NCBI GenBank assembly: GCA_012839805.1
Contig: DUMU01000032.1
Coordinates: 1 to 63,067, forward strand
From: Bacillota bacterium
GTDB lineage: Bacteria > Bacillota > Limnochordia > Limnochordales > DUMU01
Length of the DNA: 63,067 nucleotides
Direction: 5' to 3'
The translations under genes and the position numbers were made by a program. Shown here in pieces: positions 16,692-24,407 of the stretch (the stretch's first letter is position 1; each line of letters begins with the position of its first letter). The notes below the pieces were generated by a model. The model was not told the DNA's origin. It searched no databases and worked only from the letters and a program-made list of their open reading frames with translations.

Positions 16692-18530
16692 CTACTCAGG
16701 CCGGATGGCGGCAGCCACATCCCGGCCGAAGCTCGGAAGCTCAAGGATAAGAGTCCCGGCCCCCCCTTCGACCGTCACCGTCGTCTCTCGAATCGGCCGC
16801 CCTTCGACGGTGTCCCACCACAGAACCCGGTAGCGGCCGGGGGCCAGTCCGCCCAGCTCAAGCCAGAGCCCGCTTACCGGCTGCGGCTCGTATCCTTGCT
16901 TCATCTCGGCCCACGTGGCACGGGCATCCCGCACCCAAAGTACTGTCACCCCGTTTTGCCCCTTCTCCCCGTACGCCTCGATCCGCCGCCCGGCCGGCAC
17001 GCCGTTCACACGGGCCGTGAAAGGTTCTCCGGCCAGCGAACCCGCCCCGATACGGGCCACGAACTCGCTTACCGGCCGGAAATGATAGTAGAGGTCATTC
17101 GGGTGAACGTAATTGTCCCACCACCACGTCATGGCGGAAGCAGCGGCTCCGCTGACCGTGCTGGCCCAGAGGATATCGTGCAGATGAAAACCCCGGGGAT
17201 CCTGTGCCGAAGGTGCCGACCAATCGAGCCCGTATTCGGCAGTGAAGGTTGGTTTGGCAAACTTGCGCTTCTCCCGGTCCCTCTGCAGGATGGACTTGGC
17301 CGGGTCCTGGTCGCCCCAGGGCGGTTGACCATAGAAATGGGTCATGGTGAAGTCCATCCCGGGTAGACTCCAAATTGAAGCTTCCCGCCGGTAGTTGGAG
17401 AAACTGGTCGAAATCAGATGGTCGAAGGGATCGAGTGCCCGCAAGACTTCGGCCATCTCACGATGCCAGGCCGTCACCGCGTCTTGATCGTAGTCGTCGG
17501 TCAGATCCACCTCGTTCCAGAACTCCCAAGCCAGGAGGTTCGTCGCATAACCCCAGCGTGCCACTATGTACCGCAGGCGTTGAACGAAGAGGTCCTTGGC
17601 CTGGGCATCGGTAAAGAAGCCGGCCGGCCGCGCCAGCGGACCACCGTTGCGGGCGTTGTAAGGATTCTTGTCCCATTCCGGGTTCACCCGGGCGCTCAGC
17701 TGGCCGTGGTTGTTGAGAACCAGAATGATCTTGATACCCATCTCGTCGGCCTTTTCAAACAGCCAGTCGAGCTGGTAGGCACGATCCTGCCGGAAAAGAT
17801 AGTTGCCCAGCCCGTCAGGGCCGTCCCACTCAATCCCGAATGCCCACGAACACATCCAGACCCGAATTAGGTTCCCGCCGTTCTCCGCCAAGCGGGTCAA
17901 CCAGCCGTCATAATCTCCGGTCTTCCGGCTTCCGTACCAGCCCATGTTTTCGCCAATGCCCCAGAAAGGCTCGCCATTGTCGAAAGCAAATCCCCGCGGG
18001 TTATCTTTGCTTACCCGGATGAACCCGGGACGGTCGCTGGTCGTCACCTCAAACTGGCCCGGACTGCTCGTGGCCTCACCGCCGACCGTCTTCACCGAAA
18101 CGACGTAGCGCCAGCTTCCGACCTCGTCGGGCGTGAACCGGATCTCCCAGCGGGCGCGGCCGGGAAGGGAGAGCCACTCAACCTCCCCGGGGGCACTTTG
18201 GCGACTGTAGGGGAGCATAAAGAAGCCGGGCACACGAATCTCGCGCCCGGAGGGGGCGGTGAATACACCCTGCAGATCAACCTGGTCGGGATCGAAGGGG
18301 TTGTCATACTCGGCCTCAAGGTCTACATCAAGCTTTAGCAGCGAATAGAGGGGAACGGAGGTAGAATTCGGTTTTACGGATCGGAGCTGCGGGCGCAACG
18401 CTTCTGCAGCCTGAACTCTGGAAGCGGTGAATGGCAGAGAGATTGCCACTACCGCCAGGAAGACCGAAAGCACAGATCCAAACCCATTCGGCAGCCACGC
18501 ACCCACCAAACGCTCCACGGCTAACCTCAC
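16692..18530 (-). CDS. Secreted glycoside hydrolase with DUF5060 domain, (beta/alpha)8 type
   Basis: A 612-residue exported enzyme. An N-terminal hydrophobic stretch (VLSVFLAVVAISLPFTASRVQA) leads to a DUF5060-type beta domain (~residues 50-165, with YDNPFDPDQVDLQGVFTAPS). A GH5/clan-A-like barrel follows: FWGIGENMGWYG, LIRVWMCSWAFG, LLAWEFWNEVDLT with the probable acid/base Glu, and KPTFTAEYGLDWS with the probable nucleophile Glu. A C-terminal beta domain ends the protein. Substrate is likely a mannan or related beta-glycan given the beta-mannosidase in the same operon, but is not proven by sequence. Its start overlaps the LacI stop by four bases, indicating translational coupling. Confidence 0.82.
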   Translation of the reverse strand: MRLAVERLVGAWLPNGFGSVLSVFLAVVAISLPFTASRVQAAEALRPQLRSVKPNSTSVPLYSLLKLDVDLEAEYDNPFDPDQVDLQGVFTAPSGREIRVPGFFMLPYSRQSAPGEVEWLSLPGRARWEIRFTPDEVGSWRYVVSVKTVGGEATSSPGQFEVTTSDRPGFIRVSKDNPRGFAFDNGEPFWGIGENMGWYGSRKTGDYDGWLTRLAENGGNLIRVWMCSWAFGIEWDGPDGLGNYLFRQDRAYQLDWLFEKADEMGIKIILVLNNHGQLSARVNPEWDKNPYNARNGGPLARPAGFFTDAQAKDLFVQRLRYIVARWGYATNLLAWEFWNEVDLTDDYDQDAVTAWHREMAEVLRALDPFDHLISTSFSNYRREASIWSLPGMDFTMTHFYGQPPWGDQDPAKSILQRDREKRKFAKPTFTAEYGLDWSAPSAQDPRGFHLHDILWASTVSGAAASAMTWWWDNYVHPNDLYYHFRPVSEFVARIGAGSLAGEPFTARVNGVPAGRRIEAYGEKGQNGVTVLWVRDARATWAEMKQGYEPQPVSGLWLELGGLAPGRYRVLWWDTVEGRPIRETTVTVEGGAGTLILELPSFGRDVAAAIRPE

Positions 18531-19861
18531 TCCTCCCGATCGGCAGCCACTGCCGAAGCAGCAACCACCGGCATTCCCGGGGCGTGCCCCGTCGTTTCCC
18601 GCACTACGAGCCGTACCGGCACGACCACCCTGCTGCCAGCCCAGCTCCCCAGTGCCCCGTCCTCCTCACCGTCCGGTCCTTCCCCCGTCAACCGTGCCAG
18701 CGCCAGCTGGCTGAGAGCCCAGATGCGGTGCAGCGCCTCCCTACCGATCGCCCGCCGGTCCACCCTGGCCGTGGTGAGGGCCGGAGTCAGCCGCCCGCTG
18801 GTCGTGATGTCATCAAAGCCCGAGACCGACAAAGATTCGGGTATCCTTACCCCGAGCTCCGCGGCCCGGCGGAGAACTCCCATGGCCATCATGTCATTGC
18901 CGCAGAGAATGGCGGTCGCTCCGCTCGCCAGGGCCTGGGGTAGGGTCTCGTAACCACCTTCGAAGGTCGGGGCCGCGTCGATGATGTGAATATCATTAGT
19001 TGCAAGACCCGCTTCGTAGAGCGCCGCTTGGAATCCCAGCGTGCGTTCCCAGGAAGCGGCCGAAGGCAGCGCCTGGCGCAAGATACAGACCCGCCGGTGA
19101 CCCAAACCGGCCACGTGCACTCCGAGTTCCCGCGCCCCACCGATGTTGTCGCTGACGACTGCGTCACAGGGAAGATCGTTGACGTAATGGTCGCACAAGA
19201 CAACCGGAACGCCCAGGCGGGCAAGGACCGGAATCCAGGGAATGTAGCCGTCACGGGGTTGATACCCAAGCCAGACGATTCCCCGGCCGAACAGGCGGGG
19301 TAGCGCGCGACGGCGATCAGCCCGAACGATCTCCCCCGAGGTGGTCCGCTTCCAGTCAATCCCCGGAACGATGTGGTGAAGGAGTGCCGGAAGATCGTCG
19401 TCTGACGCGATGATTTCGATCGAGAGACGGTAGCTCAGAACCTGGCTAGCCTCCGAGATCCCCGCTATCAACTCCAAATAGAACGGGTTGTCCGCCAGGT
19501 TCTGCAGGAACGGATTGTTGCGAGCATCAATGATGAGCGTGATTGCTAATCCGGACCCCGGCGGCCGTTTCATTTCGTTCACCTGTTGCAGCTGAGCCGG
19601 GATGTTCAGCTGCTGCCCGGCGCGCCCGGGCGGGACGGCGCCTGTCTGCCGCCCGGCTTCTCCCGACAGCCGGACTCCCGGCTGCCCCGGAGTACCGGCC
19701 GGCGGCACGAAGCCCAGCTGTTGCGCCAGGTGGACGATGCGTTCCCGGGTCTGCTCGCTCACCCCTTCCTTGCCCGCGAGCGCCCGGTAGACGGTGGAAG
19801 GTGCCACCCCGGCGATGGCCGCTATATTCCGCAACGTGACCCGATCGGCTATTTTCTCCAA
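18527..19861 (-). CDS. LacI-family transcriptional regulator
   Basis: A 444-residue sugar-responsive regulator, about 100 longer than the family norm. The DNA-binding domain is at residues ~8-55 (VTLRNIAAIAGVAPSTVYRALA, then VSEQTRERI). The ligand-binding part resembles periplasmic sugar-binding proteins (ITLIIDARNNPFLQNLADNPF, ILCGNDMMAMGVLRRAAELG, LSVSGFDDITTSGRLTPALT). Residues ~54-100, the hinge between the domains, are Gly/Pro/Gln-rich and unusually long, which could change how ligand binding is passed to DNA. Another Gly/Glu-rich loop lies near 400. It lies inside the operon, 4 bp after the beta-mannosidase, and is the likely regulator of it. Confidence 0.9.
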   Translation of the reverse strand: MEKIADRVTLRNIAAIAGVAPSTVYRALAGKEGVSEQTRERIVHLAQQLGFVPPAGTPGQPGVRLSGEAGRQTGAVPPGRAGQQLNIPAQLQQVNEMKRPPGSGLAITLIIDARNNPFLQNLADNPFYLELIAGISEASQVLSYRLSIEIIASDDDLPALLHHIVPGIDWKRTTSGEIVRADRRRALPRLFGRGIVWLGYQPRDGYIPWIPVLARLGVPVVLCDHYVNDLPCDAVVSDNIGGARELGVHVAGLGHRRVCILRQALPSAASWERTLGFQAALYEAGLATNDIHIIDAAPTFEGGYETLPQALASGATAILCGNDMMAMGVLRRAAELGVRIPESLSVSGFDDITTSGRLTPALTTARVDRRAIGREALHRIWALSQLALARLTGEGPDGEEDGALGSWAGSRVVVPVRLVVRETTGHAPGMPVVAASAVAADREE

Positions 19862-19865
19862 CCCG

Positions 19866-22800
19866 CTAACTCCTCCCGCCTGCCAACATTTCTTGAACCG
19901 TCCGCACCAGCCGGTTGATGGCCGTCCCCTTCAAATCGTGTCCGCGCCCTCCGGCCCGCTCCAGAACCTTTACCGGCACCACCCAGTGCACCCTTCCCGG
20001 AAAGAGGTCGAAATGGTCGTCGTAGGGAAGCCGGGCGGGACCGTTTATCCCTGCACCCCACAGCGCTGGTAGACCGTCCACCTTCACATCCCAGGCAAAG
20101 CTGTCACTTACCATCCCCACCCGGTCGTTGTGCACCACCGGCCGGATTTCCGGTGCGGCCGGCAGTTGAAGCTCGCCCCACGGGACCGCAAACTCCCGAG
20201 CCTGCAAGCCCCAACGGGGCTGCCCACCGGCCCCGGCACCGATCTCGTCGTCCATCCCGGTGCCGATCCCGATTCCGCTGTTGATGTCGCTACCGAGACC
20301 CATATCCAGCTCTGCGTATACGGCCCCGGCCGCTGCCTGCACCGGATCGGCGGGCGGCGTTACCGGGTCGCCCAGGCGCCGGCTGCTCAAGGGCGCGATC
20401 TCCACCGTCTCTTCCACCAGCTGCGGCTCCCGATCATGGAATCCCCACCAGCCGTAACGTAGCCGGCCCCGTACCGGCCGGCGCAGCAGGTTCACGCCGT
20501 ATAGTTCGAACCAATCTACCCGGTCATAAGTGCCCCCTCCGCCGCGGCGACGGACCTTGCGCCACACCAGCGACACCGGCTGGAAAAGGCGGCGAAGCAC
20601 GAAAAAGAGTGCCTTCGGGCGGCCGTAATAATCCACCGGCGTCCAGCCCGTCTCCGGCCAAGCGTCGTCCCACATCCACATTAGCGAACCGCTGCAATCC
20701 CAAAGCCGCCGGCGGTAGTGGCCGAACGCATAGCGTAGCACTTCCGCCTGCATTAACTGCCCGAGGCGCACCCAGTCCGCGAGCGCCAGCCGGTCCAAAG
20801 CCTCACCGGCCACCCGCAACTCAGTCTCGCCCGTGCCTTTATCACCCGCCTTACCGTCGAGCAGAGCGGCGCGAACCCCCGGTCCGAAGAAGTGCGCCAG
20901 GAGTCTCCGGCGTACCATTGCATCTTCCGATGGATGGACGTGCTCCCGCAGCTCTGGAACCCGACTCAGCAGTTCACCGTAGGCAAGGTCGGCCGGCGGC
21001 CGTTGGCCCGCCAGCAACCGCAAGGCCGGCACCGCCTGGCACAGGGTCTCCACATCTGCCGGTCCGATCGAGCCAAATTCGCTGCAGAACCCGCCCGGAT
21101 CGCGGCCGTAATCCTTCTCGTAGTCCACCCGCGGATACCAGCTATGGGTATCACCCTGCCAGGGGTTATCCGGTTCAACACCGGGCAGGGACATGGGAGA
21201 GGAGGCAAGATACGGCCGGCCGGGATCGAGACGTGCGCATACTCCCGCCAGCACCTCCTCGAACAACCGCTGCCCGGGGTATGAACGGACGTCCGCCGCC
21301 GGCAAGCCGGGCAAACCTTCTGAGCCGTGGGAAACGGTCGCCTCCGGGTCGACGGGCCTGCCATGCTTCCAGTGCCCCCAGGCCATGGTCGCAATCTCGT
21401 TGTTGCCCGCCCAGACGGCGATGCACGGATGGTGGCGTAACCTCCGGACGACCTCCTCGGCTTCGGCTTCCACCTCCGCCCGGAACTCTGCATCGAAGTC
21501 GGGGTAGTAGCCACACGCGAACATGAATTCCTGCCAAACCAGGACTCCCAGTTCATCACAGAGGTCGTAGAAGATGGGATGTTCGTAGATCCCGCCGCCC
21601 CAGACTCGCAGCATGTTGCAACCGGCATCCACCGCCCGTTCCAGCAAGAACCGGTACTTCTCGGGCGTGACCCGGGCGGGCAGGCAGTCGGCCGGTACCC
21701 AGTTGCCCCCCTGGGCAAAGACCGGGACGCCATTTACGAAGAAGGTGAACGTAGTCGCTTCGTCCGCCGGCCCGCCCTGGACCTCCTCATCCGTGTCGGG
21801 CATCACCATGGGCCGGGGCGTCTGCCACAACTCGATGCGGCGGAAACCGTAGCGGAGGCGCACTTCGTCAAGGATGGTGGCAGAGCCACTCGTAGCCTCT
21901 CCGTCACCGGCGGCCTGCGGCATCGTCACGGTCAGCTTCAGTTCATAAAGGAAGGGAGTACCCAGCGGGCGGGGCCACCAGGGCCAAACTTGGGGCAACT
22001 GCATACGGATGCCCAGGCGATTGCGGCCTGGAAAAAGTCGCCGGCGAAACACCTGCGACCGTCCCGAACCGTCCCCGTTCCCGTCTCCGTCCCCGTCCCC
22101 GGCACCCGGGCGCCCGGCCGCCGAACTTTCAGAGCTCCCCGGCATTCCGGGCTTCGCGAGCAGAGTCCAGCTGGCAGTCACGAGGACATCGGTAAAGCCG
22201 GGCAGGGTGGAGTCCACCTCTGCCTCAAGATAGACGGTAGCAGGTACGGGGCGGTCGGCCGGCAACGGGCCGGGTGGCAGAACCTCTTGCACGTGAACGT
22301 TGCGCAACACGATAGGTTCTAGCAGTTCCAACCGGACGGGCCGCCAGATTCCACAGCTGGCGAGGCGAGGCGCCCAGTCCCATCCGAACCCGAACTGCGC
22401 CCGGCGCAGCCATAACCGCCTCAAGTCCTCCTGGTTCCAAGAACGGGCCAGTCGCCGGAGAGATTTGTCATGCACACCCTCCAGGCCGGCACTCACCTGC
22501 ACCGCCAGGGTGTTCTCGCCGGTTTTCAGCTTGTCCGTTACGAGGAAGCGGAACGTACGGAACATATTGGCGACCCGGCCTAGCGGCTGGCCGTTCAACC
22601 AGATACGGGCCTCCGTATCGATGCCTTCGAATACCAGTTCCGCACCGCCGGCCCGAGCAAGTTTCACCTCTTCCGCGGCGAGGTTGAAGGAGCACAGGTA
22701 CCACCATTCCTCCTGCTCCACCCACTCCAAGTCGGCGAAATTGCGCCCCTCCATCGGCTCAGGAATGATACCGGCCCGCAACAGGTCAAGGTGAACATCA

Positions 22801-23048
22801 CCCGGCACCCGAGCCTCGATCCACTTCTCCCGGGTCTTTACCCAACGACCGGAGGCGGTATCTACGGCCTCTTGGCCGGCCGCCGGGAAACCGGCCCAGC
22901 GCTGCTCCTGAGCTTGCCGCGCCGTCCACCGGGGAAAACCGGCAGTCTCCCCTCGCCCCGGACGACAGTGGGTGACCCACCAATCTGCAATTGGGCCCTC
23001 CGCCGCCGGGGCTACCGGATCGCTACCCAGATTCACGACCTTGCGCAT
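19866..23048 (-). CDS. GH2-family beta-mannosidase
   Basis: A 1060-residue enzyme that removes terminal beta-mannose from mannooligosaccharides, probably in the cytoplasm because no signal peptide is seen. ARVPGDVHLDLLRAGIIPEP, DLEWVEQEEWWYLCSF and the barrel regions FAQGGNWVPADCLPAR, LRVWGGGIYEHPIFYDLCDELG, AVWAGNNEIA (acid/base Glu) and FCSEFGSIG (nucleophile Glu) match GH2 beta-mannosidases. It is about 200 residues longer than usual. The surplus includes Gly/Asp-repeat loops near residue 310-325 and a Gly-rich loop near 920-945. ATG23048 follows AGGAGAGGAACG. It is the first gene of the five-gene operon running down to 14619. Confidence 0.9.
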   Translation of the reverse strand: MRKVVNLGSDPVAPAAEGPIADWWVTHCRPGRGETAGFPRWTARQAQEQRWAGFPAAGQEAVDTASGRWVKTREKWIEARVPGDVHLDLLRAGIIPEPMEGRNFADLEWVEQEEWWYLCSFNLAAEEVKLARAGGAELVFEGIDTEARIWLNGQPLGRVANMFRTFRFLVTDKLKTGENTLAVQVSAGLEGVHDKSLRRLARSWNQEDLRRLWLRRAQFGFGWDWAPRLASCGIWRPVRLELLEPIVLRNVHVQEVLPPGPLPADRPVPATVYLEAEVDSTLPGFTDVLVTASWTLLAKPGMPGSSESSAAGRPGAGDGDGDGNGDGSGRSQVFRRRLFPGRNRLGIRMQLPQVWPWWPRPLGTPFLYELKLTVTMPQAAGDGEATSGSATILDEVRLRYGFRRIELWQTPRPMVMPDTDEEVQGGPADEATTFTFFVNGVPVFAQGGNWVPADCLPARVTPEKYRFLLERAVDAGCNMLRVWGGGIYEHPIFYDLCDELGVLVWQEFMFACGYYPDFDAEFRAEVEAEAEEVVRRLRHHPCIAVWAGNNEIATMAWGHWKHGRPVDPEATVSHGSEGLPGLPAADVRSYPGQRLFEEVLAGVCARLDPGRPYLASSPMSLPGVEPDNPWQGDTHSWYPRVDYEKDYGRDPGGFCSEFGSIGPADVETLCQAVPALRLLAGQRPPADLAYGELLSRVPELREHVHPSEDAMVRRRLLAHFFGPGVRAALLDGKAGDKGTGETELRVAGEALDRLALADWVRLGQLMQAEVLRYAFGHYRRRLWDCSGSLMWMWDDAWPETGWTPVDYYGRPKALFFVLRRLFQPVSLVWRKVRRRGGGGTYDRVDWFELYGVNLLRRPVRGRLRYGWWGFHDREPQLVEETVEIAPLSSRRLGDPVTPPADPVQAAAGAVYAELDMGLGSDINSGIGIGTGMDDEIGAGAGGQPRWGLQAREFAVPWGELQLPAAPEIRPVVHNDRVGMVSDSFAWDVKVDGLPALWGAGINGPARLPYDDHFDLFPGRVHWVVPVKVLERAGGRGHDLKGTAINRLVRTVQEMLAGGRS

Positions 23049-23099
23049 CGTTCCTCTCCTTACTCACTTGGCTTGGCGGATTGAGCCTACCGCGGTTGC

Positions 23100-23109
23100 A
23101 TTGCGCAAT
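23100..23109. promoter_or_regulatory. Palindrome upstream of the mannoside operon, candidate LacI-type operator
   Basis: ATTGCGCAAT is a perfect 10-bp palindrome 52 bp upstream of the beta-mannosidase start. LacI-family operators are short palindromes, but most have a central CG and this one is centred on GC. No second copy was found in the operon. Confidence 0.3.
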
Positions 23110-23318
23110 CACTCTACTCTTGTTTCGCTACCGGCCCCCGACTTCCTCCCCGAATCAACGCGATTCCTAACAGGAAATTGCTGCCATCAGCTTTGGAGCT
23201 AGGGCGCGATGAGGCCATCAGCGTGCCGGGCCGGCCGGTTCAGGTCTCCGGAGAGCCCGGAGGATTCGAAAGGCGTTCGGTGTATCTGGTCAAACCACGA
23301 CCGGACTCACAGCCCCGG

Positions 23319-23738
23319 TCACAGTCCTGCCTCCGGGATCACCTTGCGCGCCACGGACACAACAAAGATAGCCGACTCAATGGCTTGCTTAGCATCCTCT
23401 TCGGTGTACTCTTCCGTCGGGATGAAGTCGATGTCGCCATAGAATGAGAACTCCCGTTCCTTGCGGAGCTTTTTCGATATTTCGGCCAGGCGATCGACAT
23501 CGGCAGCCACGTCAGGGTCAAAGCGGTCGCGGAACTCCTGTAGCAATCCACCTACGTCATGTTGCTTTGGAGGGTCAACTCCAACCTGTCTCAGCATACC
23601 CTTGAGGGCCAACTCAACGATCTCCTGGGCCTCTCTGACTACGTCCGAGTAATCCTCTTCGGCCAAAAGCAGGTCGAGCACTTTCAGTCGCTTCATGGCC
23701 TTGATGAGATAGCTTTGGGCCAAAGATCGCTTTACCAC
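23319..23738 (-). CDS. HEPN-domain protein of an MNT-HEPN pair
   Basis: A 139-residue, mostly helical protein. SLAQSYLIKAMKRLKVLDLL, VVREAQEIVELALKGMLRQ and PPKQHDVGGLLQEF follow the HEPN (PF05168-like) pattern. The RX4-6H ribonuclease motif of HEPN toxins is not evident, since only K-Q-H-D is seen at that place. GTG23738 is chosen because GGAGGAGG stands just upstream; it overlaps the end of the MNT gene by seven bases. In MNT-HEPN pairs one protein is commonly a toxin that the nucleotidyltransferase silences. With the RNase motif unclear, a non-toxic role of the pair is possible. Confidence 0.8.
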   Translation of the reverse strand: MVKRSLAQSYLIKAMKRLKVLDLLLAEEDYSDVVREAQEIVELALKGMLRQVGVDPPKQHDVGGLLQEFRDRFDPDVAADVDRLAEISKKLRKEREFSFYGDIDFIPTEEYTEEDAKQAIESAIFVVSVARKVIPEAGL

Positions 23739-24382
23739 AGATTGACCTCCTCCCCCGGCCGGAAGTCTGGTTTGAGGTCCCAAAACCAAGCGTTACCCCG
23801 GACGACTTTGCGGGCCCCCAATTGTTGCAGCCGCTCGGTAAGCTTGCGGAGCAACTCAGCCAAGAAACCTGCCCGGTCGTACACCAAAACAGCGTCCGTG
23901 GTCATGTCCAAGAAGAGCAACGAGCCTTGCTCTGCCTCTTCAGGCGTCTTGATCACAGGAGAAAGAGCAACATTGATACCCTCTTCTTCGAGAGCTTGCA
24001 AAAGGGGACCCAGTTCTTCTTCCACCCGGGCAAACTGGGCCATACGTCCCATCCGCCCTGGCGGAAGATCGCGGGCCACGATTAGCAAGTCCAAATCGGA
24101 GTCAGGCCGGGCCGTACCTCGGGCGACAGAGCCGTAGATTGCCAGGGTTACCAAAGATGGCCCGTATACCTTCTTGCACGCCTCTAGAAGTTCGGTAACC
24201 AGACCCTGATAGCGCCGCTGAGGAGGAAGCACCGGGCGAGAGGACTCCTCCGGGGCCGGACCGGCTCGTTGACGGGCACCGGCCGGATCGGACGGCCCGG
24301 ATGGGGGGGCCGGGACATCCTTATCCGGTAGCACGGGTTCTTCCCCCTTTCTCTCGCCAAGGCCCAGATGTAGCATCGCCAC
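23732..24382 (-). CDS. Minimal nucleotidyltransferase (MNT) of an MNT-HEPN pair
   Basis: A 216-residue protein. The polymerase-beta-type core is at residues ~60-180: LAIYGSVARGTARPDSDLDL has the GS...DxD catalytic pattern, with a further acidic strand in GINVALSPV. Partner nucleotidyltransferases in HepT-MntA systems AMPylate the HEPN toxin. The N-terminal ~58 residues are Pro/Ala/Gly/Arg-rich and not part of the domain, one more low-complexity extension in this genome, or a start that is called too far upstream. It starts 25 bp after metH in the same direction and overlaps the HEPN gene by seven bases. Confidence 0.82.
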   Translation of the reverse strand: MAMLHLGLGERKGEEPVLPDKDVPAPPSGPSDPAGARQRAGPAPEESSRPVLPPQRRYQGLVTELLEACKKVYGPSLVTLAIYGSVARGTARPDSDLDLLIVARDLPPGRMGRMAQFARVEEELGPLLQALEEEGINVALSPVIKTPEEAEQGSLLFLDMTTDAVLVYDRAGFLAELLRKLTERLQQLGARKVVRGNAWFWDLKPDFRPGEEVNLW

Positions 24383-24407
24383 CCGCGTTCAAGTCAGCCA
24401 CGGGTGG

